DNA from: SAR86 cluster bacterium
GTDB taxonomy: Bacteria; Pseudomonadota; Gammaproteobacteria; Pseudomonadales; Pseudohongiellaceae
NCBI GenBank assembly: GCA_002401885.1
Contig: NVUL01000002.1
Span: 1 to 64,000 of the forward strand
Reading direction: 5' to 3'
DNA: 64,000 nucleotides
In this document: positions 10,155 through 19,277 of the stretch, piece by piece
Layout: each line of letters opens with the position of its first letter
Numbering within the stretch: the stretch's first letter is position 1
Program-made: the position numbers and the translations under genes
Notes under the pieces: model-generated
Databases searched by the model: none
What the model saw: the letters and a program-made list of their open reading frames with translations, nothing else
Told to the model about the DNA's origin: nothing

Positions 10155-11222
10155 ATGACAGTTTTTTCCTCGCCTGATTTTGATCAGCACGAGCAAATCG
10201 ATTTTGTCTTTGATCAAGAGTCGGGTTTGCACGCGATCATCGCAGTACACAATACCTATCTTGGCCCAGCACTAGGTGGATGTCGAATGCATCCCTATCA
10301 GTCGGAGCAAGAAGCAATTCGCGACGTGCTCAGGCTTTCAAAGGGTATGACCTACAAAGCGGCAATGGCGGGTGTCCCCCTAGGTGGGGGTAAATCTGTC
10401 ATTATCGGTGATCCGCGTAGCGACAAATCCAGTCAGCTGTTCAAGGCAATGGGGCGATTTGTGGACAGACAGTCCGGGCGCTATATTACAGCGCAGGACA
10501 TGGGTATAACGGCTGACGACCTTGAACAAATGGCAACGCAGACGCAGTATGTGTCGGGGGTTAGTAGAACAGGTGAGCCTGTGCAACAGGCTTCACGTAA
10601 TCCGTCTCCAGCCACGGCGTTGGGGGTATTTTTCGGTATCGAAGCCGCCGTAAGGCATCAGCTTAAACGCGACGCTCTGGAAGGCGTCAAGGTCGCGATT
10701 CAGGGGCTTGGTAGCGTCGGTTATCAGCTGGCGGGGCACCTGCACCGGGCCGGCGCCAAACTCTGGGTATCCGATATCAACAAAGAAGCGGAGCAGCGCG
10801 CGGCGATAGAATTCGGCGCTACTGTTGTCAGCGCTGAATAGTTGCTTCGCCTGCAGGTGGATGTTTTTTCTCCCTGCGCAATGGGAGCGGTGATCAATGA
10901 TGAATCCGTCGCTGTACTGAGAGCAAAGATTGTAGCAGGTGCAGCCAACAATCAATTAATGGAGGTCCGACATGGCATCGATCTCTTCAATAAAGGAATT
11001 CTCTACGCTCCGGACTACGTTATCAATGCAGGCGGTATCATCGACTTGTATTGTTTCGATCAGGGCAAGTCTGAAAACGTAACGGAACAGAGAATTAAAA
11101 ATATAGCGACCACCCTAAAAGGGGTTTTTGTCACTTCAGAGCGCAAACAGCTAGCAACGCATTCCATAGCCAATGAGCAAGCGGAAGCACGATTTCTATA
11201 TTCCTCTGCCGAGGCCTCATAA
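10155..11222 (+). pseudogene. Leu/Phe/Val dehydrogenase interrupted by an in-frame TAG at 10839-10841
   Basis: ORFs 10155-10841 and 10842-11222 are contiguous in the same frame; together they read as one Glu/Leu/Phe/Val dehydrogenase (GGGKSVI, GLGSVGYQLAGHL, then DVFSPCAMGAVINDESV). Confidence 0.8.
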
Positions 11223-11354
11223 CAGGTAGACTAGCTTTCGTCGCTCTTTTGGTGACATTAATCTTGCGTCGACTGGTATTGTTTGCTTGGCTTATGTGAC
11301 AATTACTGGTGCGATGTTGCACTGTTCGCAACAACAACTTTCGAGTAGCCCGTA

Positions 11355-12509
11355 ATGCATCTATCTCTTACTGAAGAACAAGCCCTGATTCAGAGCACGG
11401 CCCGTCGGTTTGCCCAAAGCGAGTTGGCTGCAAACGCCAACCTGCTCGATCGGCATGAAGGACGCGAAGCTTTCTTGAGAAACCTCAAGAGTTTGGCGAA
11501 TCTGGGTTTCATGGGACTAAACGTTAAGACAGAGTATGGAGGTTCAGAGGTTGGTGTCGTTGCTTTCAGCGTTGCTGTTACCGAATTGTCCCGCGCCTGC
11601 GCTTCCACGGCGGTAACCCTCTCTGTCAGCAATATGGTTGCCGAAATTATTCAGGCCGTTGGCAGCGACAGTCAAAAAGATACCTATCTACCAAAAATAT
11701 GTGGGGGTGATTATGCAGCTGCCGGTTTTTGCCTCACCGAGTCTGGCGCCGGTTCTGACCCAGCGGCGATGTCAACCACAGCAGTGAGAGAAGGCGAAGA
11801 CTGGATACTCAATGGCAGTAAAATATTTGTCACCAGTGCCGAATATGCAGGTATCTTCGTCGTGTGGGCAGTGACCGATGCTAATGCAGCTAAACAGGGC
11901 ATATCCTGTTTTCTGGTCGAAGCAGGAAATTCTGGTATCAGCATTGGCAAGCCCGAAAACAAAATGGGGCAGGTTGGATCTTCCACTAACAGTATACATT
12001 TCGAGAACTGCCGGGTTTCGGCTACTGCATTGCTTGGCAGGGAAGGGCAGGGCTTCAAGCTAGCAGTTGGAGAGTTGGCGGGTGGCAGAATCGGTATTGC
12101 CTCACTCGCTCTGGGGGTCGGCTTGGCGGCGATGGACTATGCGAGAGAATATTTGGGCGAAAGAGAGCAATTCGGTCAGAAGATAGGAAATTTCCAGGGT
12201 TTGCAGTGGATGGTTGCTGATCGCTATACCGAGCTTGAGGCGGCAAGACTGTTGACAATGAAAGCCGCCTTTGAAAAAGAGCAGGGTCTGGCATTTTCTA
12301 CTGCCGCTTCCATGGCGAAGCTATTCAGCAGTGAAAAGGCAAATGATGCTTGTTATAGCGCGATACAAATTCTGGGTGGGGCTGGATATACCAAAGACCT
12401 TCCATTGGAAAGAATGGCCAGAGATGTTCGAGTAACGACCATTTATGAAGGCACTAGCGAAATTCAGCGCGTTATTATTTCGCGTGACTTGCTCAGGGAA
12501 GTGAATTAA
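11355..12509 (+). CDS. Acyl-CoA dehydrogenase
   Basis: CLTESGAGSDPAAMST, GREGQGFKLA, QILGGAGYTKDLPLERMARDVRVTTIYEGTSEIQR. Confidence 0.95.
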   Translation: MHLSLTEEQALIQSTARRFAQSELAANANLLDRHEGREAFLRNLKSLANLGFMGLNVKTEYGGSEVGVVAFSVAVTELSRACASTAVTLSVSNMVAEIIQAVGSDSQKDTYLPKICGGDYAAAGFCLTESGAGSDPAAMSTTAVREGEDWILNGSKIFVTSAEYAGIFVVWAVTDANAAKQGISCFLVEAGNSGISIGKPENKMGQVGSSTNSIHFENCRVSATALLGREGQGFKLAVGELAGGRIGIASLALGVGLAAMDYAREYLGEREQFGQKIGNFQGLQWMVADRYTELEAARLLTMKAAFEKEQGLAFSTAASMAKLFSSEKANDACYSAIQILGGAGYTKDLPLERMARDVRVTTIYEGTSEIQRVIISRDLLREVN

Positions 12510-12546
12510 ATCACGTCGGCCTAAACACTAAGTCTCAGGGGAAATT

Positions 12547-13734
12547 ATGGTGAATCAAGAAAATTCAGTCGTCGTTGTTGCGGCCGCACGAACCCCCATG
12601 GGCGGGCTGCAGGGCGATCTTGCCGAAGTCGGCGCAACTCGTCTAGGTGCCGTGTCTATTGCCGCTGCTATGTTACGCGCAAATCTCTCCGCCGATGAAA
12701 TCGACGAAGTTTATTTTGGCAATGTAGTTTCCGCTGGATTGAAACAAGCACCTGCCAGGCAGGCCGCACTTGCGGCTGGCATCGATGAAGCAACGCCCTG
12801 TACAACTATTAGCAAGGTTTGCGGCTCAGGCATGAAAGCGATAATGATAGGGCGCGACCAAATCGTTGCTGGCAACGCAGATGTGGTAATGACCGGCGGT
12901 ATGGAAAATATGAGTGCGACGCCTTATCTCATTCCTAAGGCGCGTAACGGTTTACGTCTGGGCCATGGTGAGTTGAAAGACAGCCTATTTCTCGATGGGC
13001 TGGAAGATGCAGAGGCTGGTGGTTTGATGGGGTCTTTTGCCCAGTCGACAGCGGATCAGTATTGCATCGGTAGGGAGAAAATGGACGAATACGCCATTAA
13101 GTCTTTGAAGCGAGCACAAGTGGCACAGCAGCAGGGCTATATGCATGAGGAGATCGCAGCAGTAAGTGTTGAATCCCGCAGCGGGGTTCGTGTTGTTGAA
13201 GAAGATGAGCAGCCTGCTAAAGCCAACCTAGAAAAAATCCCGAAACTTAGACCTGCCTTTAAGAAGGATGGCACTGTCACGGCGGCCAATTCCAGTTCAA
13301 TTTCCGACGGTGCTGCTGCTGTTCTACTGATGCGCGAAAGCACAGCGCTGCAAAAGAAGGTCACGCCTCTGGCCAGGCTAGTTGCTCAGAGCAGCCATGC
13401 CCAGGCACCCAAAGATTTTTGCCTAGCTCCAGTAGCGGCGGTACAAAAAGTATTAGACAAGGCGGGTTGGTCAGTAGATGACGTTGACTTGTTTGAACTC
13501 AACGAAGCGTTTGCCGTGGTACCACTGCTAGCAATTGAGCAACTAAAACTCGATAGTGAGAAAGTTAATATACATGGAGGAGCTTGCGCTCTCGGGCACC
13601 CACTAGGCGCATCTGGAGCTAGAATTCTGGTGACTCTCATTTATGCTTTGAAACGTACAGGCAAGAGTCGAGGAGTCGCGGCCCTGTGTATTGGTGGCGG
13701 TGAAGCAACGGCAATGGCGATTGAATTGGTCTGA
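12547..13734 (+). CDS. Acetyl-CoA C-acyltransferase / thiolase
   Basis: KVCGSGMKA active Cys, NEAFAVVP, NIHGGACALGHPLGASGARI, ALCIGGGEATAM. Confidence 0.95.
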   Translation: MVNQENSVVVVAAARTPMGGLQGDLAEVGATRLGAVSIAAAMLRANLSADEIDEVYFGNVVSAGLKQAPARQAALAAGIDEATPCTTISKVCGSGMKAIMIGRDQIVAGNADVVMTGGMENMSATPYLIPKARNGLRLGHGELKDSLFLDGLEDAEAGGLMGSFAQSTADQYCIGREKMDEYAIKSLKRAQVAQQQGYMHEEIAAVSVESRSGVRVVEEDEQPAKANLEKIPKLRPAFKKDGTVTAANSSSISDGAAAVLLMRESTALQKKVTPLARLVAQSSHAQAPKDFCLAPVAAVQKVLDKAGWSVDDVDLFELNEAFAVVPLLAIEQLKLDSEKVNIHGGACALGHPLGASGARILVTLIYALKRTGKSRGVAALCIGGGEATAMAIELV

Positions 13735-13764
13735 TCGCGCCACATCGCCAGTTCCCAGGCTCTC

Positions 13765-14781
13765 TCACTGGTTGGCCGATCGGCTTTCTTCATCTGCCTC
13801 CTGCCTTCTAGCCCCAGCCAACACGCCAACAATGGAATAATTTCCTTCATGACAGGCAGACTCATAAGTTCTTTGTCCTTCCGCCATTCGAGCGAGCGGA
13901 ATCTCTCCGGTAAAAGGCTGGGCTAGAGTAACTGGATCCGTATAAGTAAACCGATACAGAAGTTCATTCTCAGACACCAAAGTGTAGACTTCAGTAATCT
14001 GCAACTCGCCGGAGGTGAGGATTCTTCGATGGGACTGTTCCGGCCTGAAATTCTTCGTGTGCACAACGAGGCTATCGCCATCCCATTTTCCAGTCGATGT
14101 GCCCATCCATTGCGGCCAAGTAATATTGCGCTGTGTCTGGTTTAAAGGAACAGCTCTTAGCCCTGTGTTGTATTCTGCATTCAGCAGAACATGGTCCTCG
14201 GTTTGCAGAATTTGCAGGGTCTTGCTGTCTTCTGGCCCAATCTGAACGACTAAGGGTAGCTGTCCGGGGTAATTCAAACAGCGCTCATTCGCGGTTCTCG
14301 ATTCGGGGCCATCGAATTGTTCGAAGCCTTCGGCCAAGCGTTCTCCGTGTATGTCTGTAGCGCCTTCGCGAAAGGCGATGCGGCCATTTGGTGGATCGAT
14401 GACTATCGAGGTGCGGTACTCGCCGTTCACGATTGCTTGCTGTGTATACAAATCAGGATGGAAGTTCGCATCGGCAACATTGCTGATAACTTCCCCTACG
14501 GGAGGGGCAGGGCGGTCTGGGTCGGCCGGCAATACTCTGACACGCTGCCGCTCAACAGCCGCATCTATTAGGGCCTGTGCTTCTTCCTCTGTGTAGAAAC
14601 GCTTATCGCCTAACTCTACAGGTCTCTCGAACACGACGTTCTTGTTGTTAATCCAATAACCCTGGAGGTCTGGGTGCCCGGCCTCTGTTCTAGGGACACT
14701 CCATTCCTGCGCTGCTATTTCTAAGCCACTAAAAAGTGCGCAAGATAGCGCAACAAGGGGCAAAACTTTTCTTACTCGCAT
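13765..14781 (-). CDS. Conserved secreted protein of unknown function
   Basis: Signal peptide from internal ATG (MRVRKVLPLVALSCALFSGLEIAAQ); the longer ORF start at 14994 overlaps the quinoprotein gene and is unlikely. Confidence 0.7.
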   Translation of the reverse strand: MRVRKVLPLVALSCALFSGLEIAAQEWSVPRTEAGHPDLQGYWINNKNVVFERPVELGDKRFYTEEEAQALIDAAVERQRVRVLPADPDRPAPPVGEVISNVADANFHPDLYTQQAIVNGEYRTSIVIDPPNGRIAFREGATDIHGERLAEGFEQFDGPESRTANERCLNYPGQLPLVVQIGPEDSKTLQILQTEDHVLLNAEYNTGLRAVPLNQTQRNITWPQWMGTSTGKWDGDSLVVHTKNFRPEQSHRRILTSGELQITEVYTLVSENELLYRFTYTDPVTLAQPFTGEIPLARMAEGQRTYESACHEGNYSIVGVLAGARRQEADEESRSANQ

Positions 14782-14810
14782 TACCAATCCTAATTCTTCA
14801 TTTAGTCCAA

Positions 14811-16943
14811 CTAATCGGGCAGTGCAAAGACCCACATTGTGGCGCCAGCCACCGGCAGTGTAATCCCTGCCGCACTCTTCATCGTTCGCGTATGAATGCC
14901 GCCGGCATTCGTTGCTACTGCCACGTACTGCCTGCCATCCACTTGATAGGTAACGGGGTAGGAGTTCAGGGCGTTGTCCAGCTTGCGCTCCCACAGCACC
15001 TCACCGGTGTCCTGATCTAGCGCCTTAAACCATCTATCCACCGAGCCAATAAACAGCAGGCCCGAGTCAGTCGTCATGTTAGCGCTAGCCTGCGGGCCAC
15101 TCTGGCGCTGTTCCCAGACTACCTCCTGAGTCTCAAGGTTTACCGCCTTGATGATGCCCCAGCTACCCTTCGTTGCATCATCTGGATATTTCTGCCAGCG
15201 CTCGCCGCTATCATCATCTAGACAGGTGTCCGATATCGGAATGTAGAGCATCTTCGTGTGCGGATTGTAGGCTGTGGTCTGCATGTTTCTTGCGCCTAAC
15301 CAGTCGGGACAGATGCCGGGCATGGAGTATTGGCTGATGACTTGGTCTAGCTCGGGTATAGCCGCAGGGCTTATTGTTTTTCGGCCGGTTCTAGTATCGA
15401 TCTCTGTTACAACGTTTTGCATGTCCAGGTCGAACGAGAACAGGTATTCACCCGTGGCGGCGTCGAGCGCCTCAAAAATCGCTAGCTTGCCGCCGGTAAT
15501 CACCGCCTTGCGATTTACTCCATTGATGCGCAGATCCATTATCTGTCGCTCGAAGGCCCAGTCGTGATCAAGCTGGTCGTTGGAGATATGTTGGTAGTGC
15601 CAGGCTAGCTCGCCGGTGTCTGCATCGAGTGCCACCGTGCTATTGGTATAGAGTGCATCGCGAGTCATGTTCGGGTCTGGGTGCGGCGAGCGTAGTGGAT
15701 TCGTGTCGTAGGTAGGAGCAGGACCGAAGTACACTAGATTTAAGTCCGCATCGAAGCTGCCCGGTATCCAGATAGACCCGCCGTTGCGTTCCTCAAGGGG
15801 CAGCCCGTTCCAGGTATTGCCGCCGGGCTCATCGGGTCTAGCGATTGTATAGAAACGCCAGGCCTCTTCGCCTGTCTCCATGTCGACGGCGAAGATGAAG
15901 TCGCCACCTTCTACCGCGACGCGACCGGTGAGTCCGATGATCGCCTTACCGTTGGCAATAAGCGGGGCGCTGCGAAACAGAAAGCTATCTTCGCCGCCAC
16001 CGTCGACCTTGTGATCCCAGGCAATCTTGCCTGTCTTCGCCTCGAGGGCAATAAGATGAATGTCGGAAGTCGCGATTACGATCTTGTCACCGTAGATTGC
16101 AGCGCCTTTCTTCATGCCTGGAGACTTGCCACCTTCGAGTTCGCGTTGAAAACTCCATAACAGTTCACCTGTGGAGGCGTCGATGGCCTGTAGCACATCA
16201 CCGTAGCTGTAGGCGAACATGACGCCGTCATGCACGATGGGTGTCATCATGTTCTCGCCTTGGGGCAGAGACCAACTCCAGGCGAGTTGTAGGTCTTCGA
16301 CATTCTGTTTGTCAATTTGATCCAGTGGACTGTGACCGTAGGCGTTACGCGTGCGGCGCCAGTTTAGCCAGTCATCTGCAGGCGGATTGAGGAGCATGTC
16401 GTCAGTGACGACTGTTAGCTGGTCTAAGCGGCTGGAACTGACTAGCGGGCCATCGCTATTGTACAAAAGTGGTGCCGATGACTCCGTGCCGGCATTGGCA
16501 AGTTCGGAAGCCGGAATGGTTAACGAGGCTAGGGCGGCAACCTCAGTCGGCAAGGCTACACCACCCGCTATCAGCCCATTGTGCTCTAAGATATAAGCCA
16601 GAATCTGAGTGTATTCCGAGATATCGAGACTGCCTTCTGCTCCCGGCGGCATGCGGTTTACGCTGTTGGCTAATTGGTCGGCTGACTTATCACCCCAGCG
16701 GTTGGCGAAGAGTGCGCCGTTCAGGGCCGGCACTAATCCAAACCCTTCCAGTCCATTGCCGTGGCATGACGCGCAGTTTTCCTCATAGCCAGCTTGTCCG
16801 GCCGTCGCTTGTGCTTGCGTGAAGGTTGCTATTGCGTGGTCTTCGGCGGCGAGGAGCTGAGTATTAATTAGCATGAATGAGGGCAAGCAGAGAGCTAGCC
16901 GAGTGATGAGCCCTGTAAAAGTTCGGGAGTGAGTTCTTGTCAT
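14811..16943 (-). CDS. PQQ-binding-like quinoprotein dehydrogenase with N-terminal cytochrome c domain
   Basis: CASCHGNG heme motif; multiple beta-propeller blades (AIDASTGELLWSF, ALEAKTGKIAWDH, ALDQDTGEVLWERKL). Confidence 0.9.
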   Translation of the reverse strand: MTRTHSRTFTGLITRLALCLPSFMLINTQLLAAEDHAIATFTQAQATAGQAGYEENCASCHGNGLEGFGLVPALNGALFANRWGDKSADQLANSVNRMPPGAEGSLDISEYTQILAYILEHNGLIAGGVALPTEVAALASLTIPASELANAGTESSAPLLYNSDGPLVSSSRLDQLTVVTDDMLLNPPADDWLNWRRTRNAYGHSPLDQIDKQNVEDLQLAWSWSLPQGENMMTPIVHDGVMFAYSYGDVLQAIDASTGELLWSFQRELEGGKSPGMKKGAAIYGDKIVIATSDIHLIALEAKTGKIAWDHKVDGGGEDSFLFRSAPLIANGKAIIGLTGRVAVEGGDFIFAVDMETGEEAWRFYTIARPDEPGGNTWNGLPLEERNGGSIWIPGSFDADLNLVYFGPAPTYDTNPLRSPHPDPNMTRDALYTNSTVALDADTGELAWHYQHISNDQLDHDWAFERQIMDLRINGVNRKAVITGGKLAIFEALDAATGEYLFSFDLDMQNVVTEIDTRTGRKTISPAAIPELDQVISQYSMPGICPDWLGARNMQTTAYNPHTKMLYIPISDTCLDDDSGERWQKYPDDATKGSWGIIKAVNLETQEVVWEQRQSGPQASANMTTDSGLLFIGSVDRWFKALDQDTGEVLWERKLDNALNSYPVTYQVDGRQYVAVATNAGGIHTRTMKSAAGITLPVAGATMWVFALPD

Positions 16944-17051
16944 TATTGTCTCCGGACGTGGGTGGGCATGACGTTAAATCCTGCCTATATAGCCGTAGAC
17001 CCACACTTTACAGGCCTAGGCCAGAGATTAAAACCGTCCTTCTTTTTAGAA

Positions 17052-17462
17052 TTATGCTAGTTGTTTTTCTGGTTTTACTAGCAGCCCACCGGCATATACC
17101 AAAGGTGGAATAATCACTGGCACGATTAGGTTATACCAATCTGGCAGTAGTCCCCAAAGGTTATAAAAATGCGCCCAGGCGGCGTAGGCAAACAACGGGA
17201 TAATCGTTATCCATGCCAGTTTTCTATTCCCGCTGATGCGCACCGTTACCCAGCCAGCTATCGGATTTACCCAGAGATACATGATGAGAAGTAGCAGCAG
17301 CATCGGCGTCGTGATATGGCTCCAATCATTCTCCTGAATTGCAGGCCTGCCAGCTTCGATAAGGGCGGGCCATACCGCTGCGAATATCGCGGTGCTGCCA
17401 TAAAAGGCAGCCCACCAGCTAATAAAGCCTGCAAAGACCGCCAGTACGGGTTTTATTGTCAT
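17052..17462 (-). CDS. Hypothetical integral membrane protein
   Basis: Four predicted hydrophobic helices; likely start at internal ATG (MTIKPVLAVFAGF). Confidence 0.65.
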   Translation of the reverse strand: MTIKPVLAVFAGFISWWAAFYGSTAIFAAVWPALIEAGRPAIQENDWSHITTPMLLLLLIMYLWVNPIAGWVTVRISGNRKLAWITIIPLFAYAAWAHFYNLWGLLPDWYNLIVPVIIPPLVYAGGLLVKPEKQLA

Positions 17463-17592
17463 TTTGGCTCCGTGGAATTTGGTTGAATGGCTATTCAAGA
17501 CTCTATCATTAGGAAGCGCAGAACAGGTACAAAAAGGCGAGCTATCTGGGTCCTGCTGCGCTGTGGTGGAATGGGCTATTCAGTTGCTTGAT

Positions 17593-18378
17593 TCAGTCGA
17601 CCCAGCGAATTTCGCTCTGCATGCTGCCGTCCTCGAAGAGGTCCAGAATTCTATAAGCTATTTTGCTGCCATCGAACTCATGGTATTTCATAAAGTCTCT
17701 GTTGTGCTCAGTTTCATGCCTCTGTGTATGCTCTACATGGAATAATGTCGAAGGCGTAGTAAGTAGTTTGATGCCCAAGTACTCCTTTTCGGTTTCGCAA
17801 TGAGTGTGGCCTGAGACAACTGCCTTCGAATTCGAATAACTCGCGAGAAACTCCAATAGGACTTCCCTTCCATGAAGCTGGCACGCCGGGGCCAAGCATT
17901 CTGGCGTAGGAGAGTGGTGCATGGCTAATAAGCAATTTTTGTCTTCTAGCTTGTCAAATAGTAAAGCTAGACGATCAATTTCCGCCGGAGTAACTAGTCC
18001 ATGCTCTTCATTGTTGGTTTTCGTATCAAGAAAAGCGATGACCCATTCGACGTGCTGCACTTCGACGTGTTCTTTCAAATAAATATTTTCGCCAAGCAGG
18101 GAAGATTCCATATTCTCTCGAGAGTCATGGTTTCCAGGAGTGACGAAGATAGGAAAATTCAGCGTCTTCAGGACAGATTTTAAAGTGTGATAGCTTTCTT
18201 CCAAACCATCGTGAACAAGGTCGCCGGTTGCGAGCACAAGTTGTGGCTGCTTTTCGAGGGAATTGATGCTTGAAATAATAGATCTTAGAGAGACGACCGG
18301 GTCCCAGCGCAGCACGGTCTTCGTGTAATCGGCGACCACGTGTGTATCAGTGATTTGAACAATTCTTTCGAAATCCAT
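17593..18378 (-). CDS. cpdA: CpdA-like metallophosphoesterase (3',5'-cAMP phosphodiesterase type)
   Basis: QITDTH, LATGDLVHDG, VTPGNHD, VVSGHTH calcineurin-like motifs. Confidence 0.85.
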   Translation of the reverse strand: MDFERIVQITDTHVVADYTKTVLRWDPVVSLRSIISSINSLEKQPQLVLATGDLVHDGLEESYHTLKSVLKTLNFPIFVTPGNHDSRENMESSLLGENIYLKEHVEVQHVEWVIAFLDTKTNNEEHGLVTPAEIDRLALLFDKLEDKNCLLAMHHSPTPECLAPACQLHGREVLLEFLASYSNSKAVVSGHTHCETEKEYLGIKLLTTPSTLFHVEHTQRHETEHNRDFMKYHEFDGSKIAYRILDLFEDGSMQSEIRWVD

Positions 18379-18550
18379 GTTCGGACATTAGTCAGATTGC
18401 GGCCATTTATCCAGTTGTTTCGGTTGTTAAACGCAGTTTTCAATGTGACATTGGGGGACGAGAGTGCTCGCCTATTCAGCTGTAATTAAGCTGCACTTTG
18501 AGATGCTGCGCTTCGATATAAGTTAATAATCGAAAGCAATGGAGATTGTG

Positions 18551-18889
18551 ATGAAACATTTATTAATTCTAGTAACGATGCTGGTGACCGCATGTAGCAG
18601 CAGTACAGTGATTCGATCATCAGATCCAGAATCGAGAATCTACGTGAATGGGGAATACATGGGCACAGGACGCGCCGTTTATACAGATCAGAAAGTTGCG
18701 TTCTCGAAGAACGATGTAGAAATCCGAAAAGACGGATGTGTGGCAGAAAACTATAGCTTTCGGCGCAGTGAAGAGGCCGATGTGGGAGCTATAATAGGTG
18801 GCATATTTCTGACAGTACCCTTTTTGTGGGTTACTGAGTACAAGCCTCATCATGGCTACGACTTTGAGTGTGTGCCCAGCAGGATTTAG
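18551..18889 (+). CDS. Small putative lipoprotein (PEGA-like segment)
   Basis: MKHLLILVTMLVTACSSS lipobox; SRIYVNGEYMGTG PEGA-like motif; start set at the ATG preceding KHLL. Confidence 0.6.
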   Translation: MKHLLILVTMLVTACSSSTVIRSSDPESRIYVNGEYMGTGRAVYTDQKVAFSKNDVEIRKDGCVAENYSFRRSEEADVGAIIGGIFLTVPFLWVTEYKPHHGYDFECVPSRI

Positions 18890-18895
18890 TAGTTA

Positions 18896-19150
18896 CTAGG
18901 TGGCGAGTAAGGCGTCGAATTCGCCGTTGGCTGTGCTAGCCAATAGCTCCTGATAGCCGCCTATCGATTTCTCGCCGACGAAAATTTGCGGAACGGTGCG
19001 TTGCCCGGATTTTTGCATGATCTGGAGCATGAGTTCTTGGTTGCCTTCCATATTAATTTCTTCGAACTCGTAGTCTCTGCTTGCTAAGAGATGTTTCGCC
19101 GCTGAGCAGTAGGCACAGTATGTTGAGGTGTAAATAGTAATTGTGGTCAT
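18896..19150 (-). CDS. grxC: Glutaredoxin 3
   Basis: CAYCSAAKHLL active site, GQRTVPQIFVGEKSIGGYQEL. Confidence 0.92.
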   Translation of the reverse strand: MTTITIYTSTYCAYCSAAKHLLASRDYEFEEINMEGNQELMLQIMQKSGQRTVPQIFVGEKSIGGYQELLASTANGEFDALLAT

Positions 19151-19189
19151 AGTTAAATCATACGTCTAAAAAGGTAAGGAAGAATAAAA

Positions 19190-19214
19190 AAGGGACGCAC
19201 ATTGTGCGTCCCTT
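19190..19214 (-). terminator. Rho-independent terminator for the TonB receptor gene
   Basis: AAGGGACGCAC-ATT-GTGCGTCCCTT, perfect 11-bp arms, followed by a T-tract when read on the - strand. Confidence 0.8.
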
Positions 19215-19277
19215 ATCTTTACTGCTTCTAGAACTTGAATGACCTAAGCCCGAGGGCCTAGGTCTGGATTCAAATCC

